A DNA stretch of 64,000 nucleotides from Pseudomonas sp. KU43P (GCF_033095865.1 NZ_AP019365.1:5367501-5431500); one strand, 5' to 3'; shown: positions 12,038 to 22,262, counted from the first letter of the stretch. Notes: generated by a model not told the origin, from the sequence alone. Made by a program: numbers and translations.

Positions 12038-12871
12038 TCAGTCCAGTTGCTGAACATTCTTCTTCACCTGATCAGGGAAGAACAGCCGCTGCAACTCCAG
12101 CCCTGGCTGCTCGGCCCGCATGAACGCCTCGCCGACCAGGAACGAGTACACCTCGTTGATTTCCATCAGCTCGACATCCGCACGATTGAGAATGCCGCTT
12201 TCAGTAATGGCCAGGCGATCACGCGGAATACGCGGCAACAAATCGAGGGTGGTTTCCAGGCTGACATCGAAGGTGTGCAGATTACGGTTGTTGACACCCA
12301 CCAACGGTGTGTCGAGTGTCTTCAAGGCACGCTCAAGCTCATCACCGTCATGCACTTCGACGAGGACGTCCAGGCCGACGTCCTTGGCGGTAGCGGCCAA
12401 TTCGCCCATCTTCACATCATCCAGCGCCGACACGATCAGCAGCACGCAGTCGGCACCGAGTGCACGGGCTTCGACGATCTGGTACGGGTCGACCATGAAA
12501 TCCTTGCGGATCACCGGCAGCGATACTGCGGCACGGGCCTGCTTCAGGTACTCGTCAGCGCCCTGGAAGTAATCCACATCGGTCAGCACCGACAGGCAGG
12601 TCGCTCCGCCTTTCTCATAGCTGACAGCAATGTCCGCAGGCACGAAGTTCTCGCGGATCACACCTTTGCTCGGCGAAGCCTTCTTGATCTCGGCGATGAC
12701 TGCCGGCTTCTTGCGCTTGGCCTGTTCGATCAGGGCATTGGCGAAACCACGCGGCGCATCGGCGGCCTTGGCAAGGCGCTCCAGCTCGGCAAGGCTGACG
12801 CGCGCGCTGCGTTCGGCCACTTCCTGGAATTTACGGGCAATGATCCTTTCCAGCACCGTCGGCACACTCAT
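12038..12871 (-). CDS. trpC: Indole-3-glycerol phosphate synthase
   Basis: A 277-residue TIM-barrel enzyme that closes the indole ring from CdRP. Family blocks are present: [71 protein letters not shown] and ITESGI. It is monofunctional, with no TrpF fusion, as usual in pseudomonads. It overlaps trpD by 4 bases (ATGA), so it is translationally coupled as the last gene of trpGDC. Confidence 0.98.
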   Translation of the reverse strand: MSVPTVLERIIARKFQEVAERSARVSLAELERLAKAADAPRGFANALIEQAKRKKPAVIAEIKKASPSKGVIRENFVPADIAVSYEKGGATCLSVLTDVDYFQGADEYLKQARAAVSLPVIRKDFMVDPYQIVEARALGADCVLLIVSALDDVKMGELAATAKDVGLDVLVEVHDGDELERALKTLDTPLVGVNNRNLHTFDVSLETTLDLLPRIPRDRLAITESGILNRADVELMEINEVYSFLVGEAFMRAEQPGLELQRLFFPDQVKKNVQQLD

Positions 12872-13917
12872 GCTTCGTTCTCCACCTTGAATACCGCCGT
12901 AAAGGCACCCAACTCCTGCAGTTTCTCCCAGGCCAACCCGGTGTGCAGAACGTCGTGGGCCAGTTCCACACCGGCCTTGAGGCTCATGGCGTGGTCTGCG
13001 GCATACAATGCCGCGCCTGCGTTGAGCACAATCATCTCGGCCGCTTTCTGGCCATTTTCAGTCTTGCGGCGGCCCAGAGCGTCGCGGATCAACTCCAGCG
13101 AAGCTTGCGGGTTCTCGACGGCCAGGCCATGCAGGCTCTGGCTCTTCATGCCGAGGTCTTCCGGTTCGACCCAGTATTCGGTGATTTCATCGTTCTTCAG
13201 TTCGGCAACGAACGTCGGCGCGGCCAGGCTGAACTCGTCCAGGCCGTCCTTCGAATGCACCACCAGCACATGCTTGCTGCCCAGGCGCTGAAGCACTTCG
13301 GCCAGCGGGCGGCACAGCGCCTGGGTGAACACGCCTACCACCTGATGCTTCACTCCGGCCGGATTCGTAAGCGGGCCGAGCATGTTGAACAAGGTACGCA
13401 GGCTCAGATCACGACGCGGGCCGGCGGCGTACTTCATCGCAGTATGATGGCTCTGCGCGAACATGAAGCCGATGCCGAGGCTGTCGATGCAGCGTGCAAC
13501 CTGGACGGGCGTCAGGTTCAGGTAGATACCTGCGGCCTCCAGCAGGTCGGCGCTGCCGCTCTTGCCGGACACCGCGCGGTTGCCGTGCTTGGCAACCGTG
13601 CAACCCGCTGCCGCCAGGACGAAAGAAGAGGCAGTGGAAACGTTGAAGATGTTGGCGCCGTCACCGCCGGTACCAACGATATCGACCACGCCATCGAGGC
13701 TTTTCAGTTCGACCTTGTCGGCCAGCTCGCGCATGACCGATACCGCGCCGACGATTTCGTCGATGCTCTCGCTCTTCATGCGCATGCCCATCAGAAAGGC
13801 ACCGATCTGCGCTTCGCTGCACTGGCCAGTCATGATCTGGCGCATCACATCGCGCATTTCCTCGGTGCTCAGGTCCAGGTGGCCGACGATACGGCTCAAC
13901 GCGCTCTTGATATCCAT
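12868..13917 (-). CDS. trpD: Anthranilate phosphoribosyltransferase
   Basis: A 349-residue enzyme that joins anthranilate to PRPP. The PRPP-binding [14 protein letters not shown] and the [19 protein letters not shown] block are intact, as is [14 protein letters not shown]. The N-terminal all-helical domain ends around residue 70. It starts 9 bases after trpG and overlaps trpC by 4 bases. Confidence 0.98.
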   Translation of the reverse strand: MDIKSALSRIVGHLDLSTEEMRDVMRQIMTGQCSEAQIGAFLMGMRMKSESIDEIVGAVSVMRELADKVELKSLDGVVDIVGTGGDGANIFNVSTASSFVLAAAGCTVAKHGNRAVSGKSGSADLLEAAGIYLNLTPVQVARCIDSLGIGFMFAQSHHTAMKYAAGPRRDLSLRTLFNMLGPLTNPAGVKHQVVGVFTQALCRPLAEVLQRLGSKHVLVVHSKDGLDEFSLAAPTFVAELKNDEITEYWVEPEDLGMKSQSLHGLAVENPQASLELIRDALGRRKTENGQKAAEMIVLNAGAALYAADHAMSLKAGVELAHDVLHTGLAWEKLQELGAFTAVFKVENEA

Positions 13918-13926
13918 GTTCGATCC

Positions 13927-14520
13927 TTAGCGGCGGCCGCCGGTCTGCTTGAGGAAGTTGGCGAACAGCTCGTGGCCCTGCTCGGTGAGGATGGACTCGG
14001 GGTGGAACTGTACCCCTTCGATATTCAGCGTCTTGTGACGCAGCCCCATGATCTCGTCGACCGAGCCATCATCGTGGGCGGTCCAGGCGGTCACTTCCAG
14101 GCAATCGGGCAGCGTCTCGCGCTTGACCACCAGGGAATGGTAGCGGGTCACCGTCAGCGGGTTGTTGAGGCTGGCGAAAACGCCAAGGTCGCGGTGGTAG
14201 ACCGGGCTGGTCTTGCCGTGCATCACCTGGCGGGCGCGCACCACGTCACCACCGAACGCCTGGCCGATGGACTGGTGGCCCAGGCACACGCCGAGGATTG
14301 GCAGTTTGCCGGCAAAATGCAGGATGGCCTCGATGGATACACCTGCTTCGCTTGGCGTGCATGGGCCCGGAGAAACGACGATGCGCTCGGGGTTGAGGGC
14401 TTCGATGTCGGCAATGGACATTTCATCGTTGCGAATGACCTTCACCTCGGCACCCAGCTCGCCAAGGTACTGCACGACGTTGTAGGTGAATGAGTCGTAG
14501 TTGTCGATCATCAGTAACAT
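13927..14520 (-). CDS. trpG: Anthranilate synthase glutamine amidotransferase subunit
   Basis: A 197-residue class I amidotransferase that supplies ammonia to TrpE. The catalytic triad is visible: C79 in [16 protein letters not shown], and H173 and E175 in [12 protein letters not shown]. The oxyanion segment [13 protein letters not shown] is present. It is the first gene of trpGDC. Its partner trpE lies 2.4 kb away with estP between them. The 127 bases upstream hold a leader ORF and GC-rich hairpins (see the trpG leader entries), pointing to control by attenuation. Confidence 0.98.
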   Translation of the reverse strand: MLLMIDNYDSFTYNVVQYLGELGAEVKVIRNDEMSIADIEALNPERIVVSPGPCTPSEAGVSIEAILHFAGKLPILGVCLGHQSIGQAFGGDVVRARQVMHGKTSPVYHRDLGVFASLNNPLTVTRYHSLVVKRETLPDCLEVTAWTAHDDGSVDEIMGLRHKTLNIEGVQFHPESILTEQGHELFANFLKQTGGRR

Positions 14521-14647
14521 CGGTTGAACCTCTTGAATCTACTGACTTTGAATTCGAACCTTCCCCGGCCACGCGCATAGGCAGTGGATGTTCAAGCAAA
14601 CAGGAAGGTAAACGGGGGCGGGCCGGACGGGCCGGCAGGGGATAAAG
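14521..14647 (-). promoter_or_regulatory. trpG leader region, candidate attenuator
   Basis: The stretch between the leader-peptide stop and the trpG start. Immediately after the stop the transcript can form GCCGG-CCCGT-CCGGC; further on, ACCTTCC can pair with GGAAGGT nearer trpG. A matching GC-rich palindrome follows the gph stop before trpE. Mutually exclusive folds are plausible, but I have not computed them, and no long T-tract marks a classical terminator. Confidence 0.5.
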
Positions 14648-14734
14648 TCAGGCGCGCCAACGCCAACGGGCGTGGGCCTTGATTACGCGCATCAAGAGTT
14701 TGCTGACGATCAACACGGGATAGGTCTCGCTCAT
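14648..14734 (-). CDS. Putative trp leader peptide before trpG
   Basis: A 28-codon ORF on the trpG strand, stop TGA at 14650-14648 and ATG at 14734. It ends MRVIKAHARWRWRA, with Trp codons at 14657-14659 and 14663-14665 just before the stop, followed by a GC-rich hairpin: the layout of a trp attenuator. The last codons and the flanking DNA closely match the 3' end of gph before trpE. The ribosome-binding site is weak (GGGA, 3 bases away), and an internal ATG (MRVIKAHA...) could be used instead. Attenuation of trpE and trpGDC in P. putida has been reported from miaA mutants (from memory), which fits. Confidence 0.65.
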   Translation of the reverse strand: MSETYPVLIVSKLLMRVIKAHARWRWRA

Positions 14735-14744
14735 ACGTCCCGGC

Positions 14745-14773
14745 ACAGTAGCTTACCGGCGCGGCGGGCGCAA
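14745..14773 (-). promoter_or_regulatory. Candidate promoter for the trpG leader
   Basis: On the minus strand, TTGCGC (14773-14768) and TACTGT (14750-14745) have a 17-base spacer. The start of transcription would fall only a few bases before the leader ATG at 14734, making the leader nearly leaderless. Consensus match only. Confidence 0.3.
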
Positions 14774-14879
14774 TATGCCCGTAAACACGGGGAAACGAAT
14801 GGACTTGGAAGGCTTGCCCGGCGATTTGCTAAGGTCGATCGGGTTGCTTCCATAAAAACAATGAAAAGGATGTTCACCG

Positions 14880-16781
14880 ATGCGCAAAGCTCCGCTGCTG
14901 AGTTTCGCCCTTGCCTCGCTGGCTCTGGCGTGTGGCCAGGCACTCGCGACCCCCTCCCCTTACTCCACCCTGATCGTGTTCGGAGACAGCCTCAGCGATG
15001 CCGGGCAATTTCCCGACCTGACGGGCGGTACATCAGGTTCACGCTTCACCAACCGTGATGCTCAGGGCAATTTCGCACCCGTATCTCCGATGATTCTCGG
15101 TAGCAAACTGGGCTTCGGCGCCAGCGAACTGGGCCCGTCGACATCACCCGGCAACGCGGCCCAGGGTCTACCCGACGGCAACAACTGGGCCGTCGGCGGC
15201 TATACCACCGAACAGATCCTGGCATCGATCACCAATACCTCCGAAACAGTCATCCCTCCCGGCCAACCAGGGGCCGGGACGGTGCTGCGGGAGCGGCCGG
15301 GCTACCTCGCCAACGGCCTGCGGGCCGACCCCGATGCGCTCTACTACCTGACCGGCGGGGGCAACGACTTCCTTCAAGGTCTGGTCAACACCCCCGCCGA
15401 TGCCGCAGCTGCCGGTGCTCGCCTGGCGGCCAGTGCCCAGGCCCTGCAGCAGGGTGGCGCACGCTACATCATGGTCTGGCTGCTGCCCGACCTGGGCCAG
15501 ACGCCAAACTTCAGCGGTACGCCCTTGCAGAACCCACTGTCGCAACTCTCCGGCGTATTCAACCAGTCGCTGATCAACCAGCTCGGCCAGATCGACGCCG
15601 AGATCATTCCGTTGAACATTCCGCTATTGCTCAACGAAGCACTGGCCAACCCGACCGATTTCGGCCTGGCCGGCGGCCAGAACCTCGTGGGCACCTGCTA
15701 CAGCGGCAGCAACTGCGTGGAAAACCCTGTGTACGGCATCAACGGCCTCACCCCCGACCCAACCAAGCTGCTGTTCAACGACTCTGTACACCCGACCATC
15801 GCCGGCCAACAGCTGATCGCCGACTACGCCTACTCGATTCTTGCTGCCCCGTGGGAACTGACACTGCTGCCGGAAATGGGCCACGCCAGCCTGCGTGCTC
15901 ACCAGGACGAGCTGCGTAACCAGTGGCAGACGCCCTGGCAGGCTGTGGGGCAATGGCAGGCCTTCGTCAGCGCTGGCGCCCAGTTCCTGGACTTCGATGA
16001 CCAGCGCAGCGCGGCCAGTGCAAACGGGCATGGCTACAACCTGACCCTTGGAGGTAGCTATCGGCTGACTGATGCTTGGCGTCTGGGGCTGGCTGGCGGT
16101 GTTTATCGGCAGAAACTGGAAGCAGGCCAACAGGATTCGGACTACAAGCTCGACAGCTATCTGGCCACAGCCTTCGCCCAGTTCCGTCAGGACCGTTGGT
16201 GGGCCGATGCTGCGCTGACGGCGGGGCATCTGGATTACCGCGACCTCAAGCGCACCTTCGCGCTAGGCGTGAATGACCGTAGCGAGAAAGGCGACACCGA
16301 TGGCGAAGCCTGGGCTGTGACGGGTCGGCTGGGATACAACCTGGCGACCGAGGCCAGCAGTTGGCAGCTGGCACCGTTCATCAGCGCCGATTACGCCCGA
16401 GTGAAAGTGGATGGTTATGACGAGAAGAGCGTGCGTTCGACGGCCTTGGGCTTCGATGACCAGGATCGCACTTCGCGGCGCCTGGGCGTGGGGATGCTCG
16501 GGAGCGTGCAAGTGCTGGCGAATACCAGGCTTATCGCCGAGGTCGCACAAGAGCATGAATTCGAGGATGACCAACAGGATGTGACTCTGCACCTGACAAC
16601 GCTACCCGCCAACGATTTCACCCTGACCGGGTACACGCCGCACAGCGACCTCACCAGAGCCAGCCTGGGGGTGAGCCATGAGTTGTTGGCAGGGGTGCAT
16701 CTACGGGGGCATTACAACTGGCGCAAGAGTGACGATCTGACCCAACAAGGGGTGAGCCTGGGGGTCAGCGTCGACTTTTGA
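14880..16781 (+). CDS. estP: Autotransporter GDSL esterase (EstA/EstP type)
   Basis: A 633-residue outer-membrane esterase. The signal peptide ends ALA at residue 23, followed by a GDSL-hydrolase passenger with Ser37 in VFGDSLSD, the GGGND block near 159-163 (N162), and D301/H304 in NDSVHPT. From about residue 355 to the end is a C-terminal autotransporter beta-barrel with alternating aromatic strands ending in VSLGVSVDF (terminal Phe). Mature numbering puts the nucleophile at Ser14, as in P. aeruginosa EstA. It lies on the opposite strand between trpE and trpGDC, splitting the two anthranilate synthase subunit genes. AAGGA lies 9 bases before the ATG. A single REP palindrome lies 3' of it. 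Confidence 0.96.
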   Translation: MRKAPLLSFALASLALACGQALATPSPYSTLIVFGDSLSDAGQFPDLTGGTSGSRFTNRDAQGNFAPVSPMILGSKLGFGASELGPSTSPGNAAQGLPDGNNWAVGGYTTEQILASITNTSETVIPPGQPGAGTVLRERPGYLANGLRADPDALYYLTGGGNDFLQGLVNTPADAAAAGARLAASAQALQQGGARYIMVWLLPDLGQTPNFSGTPLQNPLSQLSGVFNQSLINQLGQIDAEIIPLNIPLLLNEALANPTDFGLAGGQNLVGTCYSGSNCVENPVYGINGLTPDPTKLLFNDSVHPTIAGQQLIADYAYSILAAPWELTLLPEMGHASLRAHQDELRNQWQTPWQAVGQWQAFVSAGAQFLDFDDQRSAASANGHGYNLTLGGSYRLTDAWRLGLAGGVYRQKLEAGQQDSDYKLDSYLATAFAQFRQDRWWADAALTAGHLDYRDLKRTFALGVNDRSEKGDTDGEAWAVTGRLGYNLATEASSWQLAPFISADYARVKVDGYDEKSVRSTALGFDDQDRTSRRLGVGMLGSVQVLANTRLIAEVAQEHEFEDDQQDVTLHLTTLPANDFTLTGYTPHSDLTRASLGVSHELLAGVHLRGHYNWRKSDDLTQQGVSLGVSVDF

Positions 16782-16835
16782 ATCGCCGCTCCCACAAGTA
16801 CACCACAGCCATTGCAGGCAGTGGCTTACCTGCGG

Positions 16836-16853
16836 GAGCCGGCAAGCCGGCTC
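16836..16853. repeat. Single REP palindrome
   Basis: GAGCCGGCAAGCCGGCTC is an inverted repeat with the P. putida REP core, in the 100-base gap between the convergent estP and trpE genes. It may act as a transcript stabiliser or weak terminator. Confidence 0.7.
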
Positions 16854-16881
16854 TCAAAGGCTTCTCAGGGCGCCCGTCTGT

Positions 16882-18363
16882 TTACTTTGCAGAAGTCTGC
16901 TCGGCCAACGCCACAGCACGGAACATCGCCCGGCGTTTGTTGATGGTTTCTTCCCACTCCAGCGCCGGCACCGAGTCGGCAACGATGCCGCCGCCGGCCT
17001 GCACATGCAGTTCACCGTCCTTGATCACCGCCGTGCGAATGGCAATTGCAGTATCCATGTTGCCGTTCCAGGCGAAGTAACCCACTGCACCGCCGTAAAC
17101 ACCGCGCTTGACCGGCTCCAGCTCGTCGATGATTTCCATTGCGCGGATCTTCGGCGCCCCCGACAAGGTGCCCGCCGGCAGAATCGCCCGCAGTGCATCC
17201 ATGGCGGTCAAGCCCTGGCGCAGTTGGCCGGTGACGTTGGACACGATGTGCATCACATTGGAGTAACGCTCGATCACCATCTTCTCGGTCAGGCGCACAC
17301 TGCCGGTCGACGACACCCGACCTACATCATTGCGGCCCAGGTCAATGAGCATCAGGTGCTCGGCAATCTCTTTTTCGTCCGACAGCAAGTCGTCTTCCAG
17401 CGCCCGGTCCGCTTCTTCGGTCGCCCCTCGCGGGCGAGTACCGGCGATCGGGCGTACGGTGACCAGGTTGTCTTCCACCCGCACCAGCACTTCCGGCGAG
17501 CTGCCAACCACATGGAAGTCGCCGAAGTTGAAGAAGTACATGTAAGGCGTCGGGTTGAAGCAGCGCAGCGCGCGGTACAGATCGATGGGTGCTGCCTTGA
17601 AGTCGATCGACATGCGTTGTGACGGCACCACCTGCATGCAATCACCCGCCAGGATGTACTCCTTGATCCGCCCTACCGCATTCTCGTAATCGTCACGGGT
17701 GTAGCTGGAGCGGAATGTCGGCTCGGCCGCCACCGGGCCACTGAGGTCGAGGCCGCGGCGTGGCGTGATCGGCTGACGCAGGGTTTCCAGCAAACCTTGC
17801 AGGCGCGCCTGACCCTGTTCGAACGCCTGCTCCTCGGCCGGGTCGACCAGCACGATGGCGTGCATCTTGCCCGCCAGGTTGTCGAACACCACCACAGCAT
17901 CGGAGACCATCAGCAGGATATCCGGCACGCCCAGCGGATCCGGGTTCGGGCTGGCACCCAGGCGTTTTTCAACATAGCGCACGCAGTCATAACCGAAGTA
18001 ACCCACCAGGCCACCGTTGAAGCGTGGCAAGCCAGGGATGTCGGCGACCTTGTAGCGGTCTTTGAACGTTTCGACGAAGGCCAGTGGGTCTTCGACGTCA
18101 TGGCTTTCCACCTCGACGCCATCCTGCAGGATGCTGACGTGATAGCCATGCACACGCATCACGGTACGCGAAGGCAGGCCGATCATCGAGTAACGGCCCC
18201 ACTTCTCACCGCCCTGCACCGATTCGAGCAGGTAGGTGTTCGGCTGGTCAGCCAGTTTCAGGTAGATCGACAGCGGTGTGTCGAAGTCGGCCAGGGTTTC
18301 GCAGGCCAGGGGAATGCGGTTGTAGCCGGCAGCGGCCAGGCGCAGGAATTCTTCGCGGATCAT
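16882..18363 (-). CDS. trpE: Anthranilate synthase component I
   Basis: A 493-residue enzyme converting chorismate plus ammonia (from TrpG) to anthranilate. Chorismate-binding blocks are intact: [64 protein letters not shown] and [10 protein letters not shown]. The N-terminal [18 protein letters not shown] (LLES with the downstream Ser) is the tryptophan feedback site. The frame extends 24 bases upstream, but the ATG at 18363 gives the usual start. It is transcribed in the direction rpe-gph-trpE, and the 70-base gap after gph contains the candidate attenuator. Confidence 0.98.
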   Translation of the reverse strand: MIREEFLRLAAAGYNRIPLACETLADFDTPLSIYLKLADQPNTYLLESVQGGEKWGRYSMIGLPSRTVMRVHGYHVSILQDGVEVESHDVEDPLAFVETFKDRYKVADIPGLPRFNGGLVGYFGYDCVRYVEKRLGASPNPDPLGVPDILLMVSDAVVVFDNLAGKMHAIVLVDPAEEQAFEQGQARLQGLLETLRQPITPRRGLDLSGPVAAEPTFRSSYTRDDYENAVGRIKEYILAGDCMQVVPSQRMSIDFKAAPIDLYRALRCFNPTPYMYFFNFGDFHVVGSSPEVLVRVEDNLVTVRPIAGTRPRGATEEADRALEDDLLSDEKEIAEHLMLIDLGRNDVGRVSSTGSVRLTEKMVIERYSNVMHIVSNVTGQLRQGLTAMDALRAILPAGTLSGAPKIRAMEIIDELEPVKRGVYGGAVGYFAWNGNMDTAIAIRTAVIKDGELHVQAGGGIVADSVPALEWEETINKRRAMFRAVALAEQTSAK

Positions 18364-18433
18364 GGGTAGCCTCGTGGCAAGCAGCAATAGGGTCAGGCAA
18401 GCGGACGGGCCGGCAGGCGCCGGCGGGCAGAAG
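18364..18433 (-). promoter_or_regulatory. trpE leader region, candidate attenuator after gph
   Basis: Directly after the gph stop the transcript contains GCCGGC-GCCT-GCCGGC (18424-18409), a stable hairpin, then CCCGTCCG, also found after the trpG leader ORF. Two Trp codons lie 7-17 bases before the gph stop (18443-18445 and 18449-18451). The layout mirrors the trpG leader, so the gph tail would be the leader peptide. Inference from sequence only. Confidence 0.5.
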
Positions 18434-19252
18434 TCAGGCGCGCCAGCGCCAACGGGCCAAGGCCTTGATGACTTTCATCCAGAATTTGCCAGTGACCGCC
18501 ACGGTGGACTCTCTGTCTTGTGAGGCTTGAAGGTCCGCCAACGTTATCCCAGTGGCCGGGTCTGCGCAACCGGGGAGCAGCGCGCGCAGGTCGTCGATCA
18601 CCAGGTTGGGGGATTCTTCATCGATGGGCCGGCCGTGGTTGTAGCCATAGCTCAGGCCAACACACTTGACGCCGGCAGCCTTGGCCGCCAGCACATCGCT
18701 GCGCGAGTCGCCGACGAACAGCGACTGCGCCGGCGTGACACCAGCCATTTTCATGACATGCAGCAGCGCAGCGGGGTCGGGCTTCTTCTGTGGCAGTGTG
18801 TCGCCACCGATGATCCAGCGGAAATAGCGGCCGATCTTCATCTGGTCCAGCAGCGGGGCGACGAAACGCTCCGGCTTGTTGGTAATCAGCGCCATCTCCA
18901 CACCCTGTTTCTGCAGCCAGCGCAGGGTGTCCTTCACGCCGGGGTAGACCACGGTGAGTTCATGGTTATCGGCATAGGCCTCCATGAACAGCGCCAGGCC
19001 TTGTTCAGCCAGCGCGTCGTCCACGGCACCGTGCTCGATACCACCAGCAAGGGCCCGGCGCACCAGTACCTGGGCACCGTTGCCGACCCAGTGACGAACC
19101 GCGTCAAGACCTGCGGGCGGGCGCCCGAGTTCGAGCAGCATGCGGTCCACGGCAGCGGCCAGGTCTGGGACCGAGTCGATCAGGGTACCGTCCAGATCGA
19201 ACATCACCAGCCTGGGCAGCGCCCCCGGGAACAGCTGCTCGAAGCCGCTCAT
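18434..19252 (-). CDS. gph: Phosphoglycolate phosphatase
   Basis: A 272-residue HAD-family phosphatase that removes phosphate from 2-phosphoglycolate. HAD motif I is [11 protein letters not shown] with nucleophile D19 and acid D21; motif II is LITNKP; motif III/IV is [11 protein letters not shown] and VGDSRSD. After the catalytic domain comes a tail of about 50 residues ending [15 protein letters not shown], which is not needed for the HAD fold and matches the leader ORF before trpG. The tail is probably also the trpE leader peptide. Its ATG overlaps the rpe stop by 4 bases; trpE follows. Confidence 0.95.
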   Translation of the reverse strand: MSGFEQLFPGALPRLVMFDLDGTLIDSVPDLAAAVDRMLLELGRPPAGLDAVRHWVGNGAQVLVRRALAGGIEHGAVDDALAEQGLALFMEAYADNHELTVVYPGVKDTLRWLQKQGVEMALITNKPERFVAPLLDQMKIGRYFRWIIGGDTLPQKKPDPAALLHVMKMAGVTPAQSLFVGDSRSDVLAAKAAGVKCVGLSYGYNHGRPIDEESPNLVIDDLRALLPGCADPATGITLADLQASQDRESTVAVTGKFWMKVIKALARWRWRA

Positions 19253-19923
19253 GGGCGCGCCTGGGCCAGTTCGGCGCGCATCTTGGCGATGACTTCCTGG
19301 TAGTCCGGGGCATTAAAGATGGCCGAGCCGGCCACGAAGGTGTCGGCGCCAGCGGCAGCGATCTCGCGAATATTGTTGACGTTGACGCCACCGTCGATTT
19401 CCAGACGGATATCACGGCCACTGGCGTCGATCAACGCACGCGCTTCGCGCAGCTTGTCGAGGGTGCCAGGAATGAACTTCTGACCGCCGAAGCCTGGGTT
19501 GACGCTCATCAGCAGGACCATGTCGATCTTGTCCATCACGTACTTCAGTGCATCCAGGCTGGTCGCCGGGTTGAACACCAAGCCGGCCTTGCAGCCGCCG
19601 TCCTTGATCAGCTGCAGCGAACGGTCGATGTGCTGCGAGGCTTCCGGGTGGAAGGTGATGTAGGTGGCGCCAGCTTCGATGAAGTCGCCGATGATGCGAT
19701 CGACCGGGCTGACCATCAGGTGCACGTCGATCGGTGCCGTCACGCCGTACTTGCGCAGGGCGGTGCAGACCATCGGGCCGATGGTCAGGTTAGGGACATA
19801 GTGGTTGTCCATCACATCGAAGTGAACGATGTCGGCCCCGGCGGCCAGCACCTTGTCGACGTCCTCGCCCAGGCGGGCGAAATCGGCGGAGAGAATGGAG
19901 GGGGCAATAGCGTAGGGCTGCAT
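19249..19923 (-). CDS. rpe: Ribulose-phosphate 3-epimerase
   Basis: A 224-residue TIM-barrel enzyme interconverting ribulose-5-P and xylulose-5-P. Metal and catalytic blocks are present: [61 protein letters not shown] and [11 protein letters not shown]. The ATG at 19923 is chosen over a long upstream open frame that runs through REP DNA. It is first of the rpe-gph-trpE group. Confidence 0.97.
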   Translation of the reverse strand: MQPYAIAPSILSADFARLGEDVDKVLAAGADIVHFDVMDNHYVPNLTIGPMVCTALRKYGVTAPIDVHLMVSPVDRIIGDFIEAGATYITFHPEASQHIDRSLQLIKDGGCKAGLVFNPATSLDALKYVMDKIDMVLLMSVNPGFGGQKFIPGTLDKLREARALIDASGRDIRLEIDGGVNVNNIREIAAAGADTFVAGSAIFNAPDYQEVIAKMRAELAQARP

Positions 19924-20040
19924 GGCGCACCTGTTGGCAGAATCACGGTGGCGCGCATTGTAACTCAGGGAATTGGATACAGGCTGATTGGTATCAATCC
20001 GTGTCGACGGGTGCCACTTTATTGCCCGTACTGGTCCTCT

Positions 20041-20107
20041 CGCCGGCAAGCCGGCTCCCTCAGGACCTGCATTGCCCGCTGTCCCTGTGGGAGCCGGCTT
20101 GCCGGCG
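20041..20107. repeat. Pair of inverted REP elements
   Basis: Two P. putida-type REP palindromes in opposite orientation: CGCCGGCAAGCCGGCTCC (20041-20058) and GGAGCCGGCTTGCCGGCG (20090-20107), with about 31 bases between. They lie just downstream of the last agt permease gene and before rpe. Confidence 0.92.
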
Positions 20108-20132
20108 ATAGGGCCAGTACCGACAACAGCTA

Positions 20133-20960
20133 TCAAGCAGGCTGCTGGGTTCTCAGCTTCTCGCTGCGCCCACGCAACCACTCCAGGGTGAGCAACAGCA
20201 CCACCGAGAAGGCAATCAGCAAGGTCGCCGCCGCCGCAATCGTCGGGCTGAGGTTCTCGCGAATGCCGCTGAACATCTGCCGCGGCAAGGTCGCCTGCTC
20301 CGGGCCAGCGAGGAACAGCGTCACCACCACTTCATCGAACGACGTGGCGAAGGCGAACAGCGCACCGGAAATCACCCCAGGCGCAATCAGCGGCAAGGTC
20401 ACCCGGCGGAAGGTCAGCAGCGGCGAGGCACCGAGGCTGGCAGCCGCCCGCACCAGGTTGTAGTTGAACCCCTGCAAGGTGGCCGACACGGTGATGATGA
20501 CGAAAGGCACGCCCAGTACCGCATGCACCAGAATCAGCGAAATGAAGCTGTTGCCCATGCCCAGCGGGGCGAAGAACAGGTAACTGGCCACGCCGATGAT
20601 CACGACAGGCACCACCATTGGCGAAATCACCAGCGCCATCACCAGAGACTTGCCCGGGAAATCGCCGCGGGTCAGTCCGATGGACGCCAGGGTACCGAAT
20701 ACCATGGCCAGAAGCGTTGCCGCCGGAGCGACGATGATGCTGTTCTTCAGCGCTCGCATCCATTCCGCCGAGGCGAAGAAGTCGTGGTACCACTGCAACG
20801 AGAAGCCTTGCAGTGGGTACACCAGGAAACTGCCACTGTTGAACGACAGCGGCACGATCACCAGCACCGGCAACACCAGGAACAGCAGGATCAGGCCGCA
20901 CAGGATTCGCAGGCTGTAGAACCACACCCGCTCCACGGGCGACATGTATGGGCTCAACAT
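20133..20960 (-). CDS. agtD: ABC transporter permease (PotC type), probable AgtD
   Basis: A 275-residue inner-membrane permease of the polyamine/opine/phosphonate class, with six predicted helices and the EAA-loop motif [25 protein letters not shown] that docks on the ATPase. It is the last gene of a four-gene transporter operon. The position between rpe and the other agt genes matches, from memory, P. aeruginosa agtABCD, reported for uptake of 4-aminobutyrate and 5-aminovalerate. The symbol therefore rests on synteny and family, not proven substrate. Confidence 0.85.
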   Translation of the reverse strand: MLSPYMSPVERVWFYSLRILCGLILLFLVLPVLVIVPLSFNSGSFLVYPLQGFSLQWYHDFFASAEWMRALKNSIIVAPAATLLAMVFGTLASIGLTRGDFPGKSLVMALVISPMVVPVVIIGVASYLFFAPLGMGNSFISLILVHAVLGVPFVIITVSATLQGFNYNLVRAAASLGASPLLTFRRVTLPLIAPGVISGALFAFATSFDEVVVTLFLAGPEQATLPRQMFSGIRENLSPTIAAAATLLIAFSVVLLLTLEWLRGRSEKLRTQQPA

Positions 20961-20971
20961 AACAAGGCTCC

Positions 20972-22219
20972 TCAGCTCAGGCGCAGGCGGCTGGCGCCGA
21001 CCAGCCAGCTATAGATCAGGTACAGCAGCACGGTCGCCAGCAGCAACAGCCCACCCAGTGCGGTGGCCATGCCCCAGTTGATGCTGGTGTTGGTGTAGAA
21101 GGCGACGAAGTAGCTGACCATCTGGTCGTTGGGGCTGCCGAGCAGCGCCGGGGTGATGTAGTAGCCGATCGCCAGGATGAACACCAGCAGGCAACCGGCG
21201 CCAACGCCTGCGTAGGTCTGCGGGAAATACACCCGCCAGAAGCTGGCGAACGGATGGCAGCCCAGGGAGATGGCCGCCCGCATGTAGCTGGGTGAGATGC
21301 CCTTCATCACGCTGTACAGCGGCAGGATCATGAACGGCAGCAGGATGTGCACCATCGAGATGTACACACCGGTGCGGTTGAATACCAGTTCCAGCGGTTG
21401 ATCGATGATGCCCATGGCCATCAACGCACTGTTGATCAGGCCGCCCGACTGCAACAGGACGATCCACGCCGCTACCCGCACCAGGATCGAAGTCCAGAAT
21501 GGCAGCAGCACCAGGATCATCAGCAGGTTGCTCTGCCGAGTCGGCAGGTTGGCCAGCAGGTAGGCCAGCGGGTACGCCAGCACCAGGCAGATGGCCGTGA
21601 TCACCACACCCATCCACAGGGTGCGGGCAAAGATATCCAGGTAAATGGCCTGGTCGGGCGTGGCCTTGGCCAGTTCACCGAGGTCATCGATACGGTGATC
21701 GAGTGCTGCCAGCAGGTAGAACGAGGTCACCGAACTGGTGTTGCGGCGAATCGCCTGCCAGTAGGCCGGGTCGCCCCAGCGCTCGTCGAGGGTTTGCAGG
21801 GCGTCCTTATAGGAGGCTGGCTCCGCCTTGAACGGCAGTGCCCGCGCAGTTTTCGCCAACAGGCTGCGGTAGCCGGCGAGCTCCATGTTCAGGCGCTTGG
21901 ACAGGTCGCCCAGGGTCTGGTTCTTGCGGGATTCGGCCAAGTCCTGGCTCAGGGCCTTGTAGACCTCTTCACCCGGCAGGCTCTTACCGTCCCACTGCGC
22001 GATGGATTGGACCGTGCGCGGCATGCCGCCAACCACTTCCGGGTTGCCGACGCTTTTGTACAGCAGCGCCGCAATCGGCACCAGGAAGACCAGCAGGAGA
22101 AATAGCGCAAGTGGCGCGATCAGGGCCTGCGCCTTCCAGCGGTTGACCCGCTCGGCGTGCTTGAGGCGCTGCTTGAGACTTGGACCTGCGCCTTCGTTGA
22201 GGGGCACTGCAATGGCCAT
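20972..22219 (-). CDS. agtC: ABC transporter permease (PotB type) with enlarged first loop, probable AgtC
   Basis: A 415-residue permease, longer than the roughly 280-310 usual for PotB. Helix 1 is at about 33-55 and the next helix starts near 197; the intervening stretch of about 140 residues is hydrophilic and probably periplasmic. The C-terminal half has the EAA motif RAAISLGCHPFASFWRVYFPQTYAG. The start is ATG at 22219, with CGGAG before it, rather than an upstream in-frame codon at 22267. It is followed after 11 bases by agtD and preceded by hairpins and the binding-protein gene. Confidence 0.85.
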   Translation of the reverse strand: MAIAVPLNEGAGPSLKQRLKHAERVNRWKAQALIAPLALFLLLVFLVPIAALLYKSVGNPEVVGGMPRTVQSIAQWDGKSLPGEEVYKALSQDLAESRKNQTLGDLSKRLNMELAGYRSLLAKTARALPFKAEPASYKDALQTLDERWGDPAYWQAIRRNTSSVTSFYLLAALDHRIDDLGELAKATPDQAIYLDIFARTLWMGVVITAICLVLAYPLAYLLANLPTRQSNLLMILVLLPFWTSILVRVAAWIVLLQSGGLINSALMAMGIIDQPLELVFNRTGVYISMVHILLPFMILPLYSVMKGISPSYMRAAISLGCHPFASFWRVYFPQTYAGVGAGCLLVFILAIGYYITPALLGSPNDQMVSYFVAFYTNTSINWGMATALGGLLLLATVLLYLIYSWLVGASRLRLS

Positions 22220-22262
22220 GGCGAACTCCGCAAAACAGGCTGAAATTGGGGCTGTCGTGCAG

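Noticed and set aside
19924..20181. N-terminal extension of rpe through REP DNA
   Set aside because: The extra frame is translated REP sequence (Gly/Pro/Ala-rich) and the conserved epimerase start [15 protein letters not shown] is at 19923.
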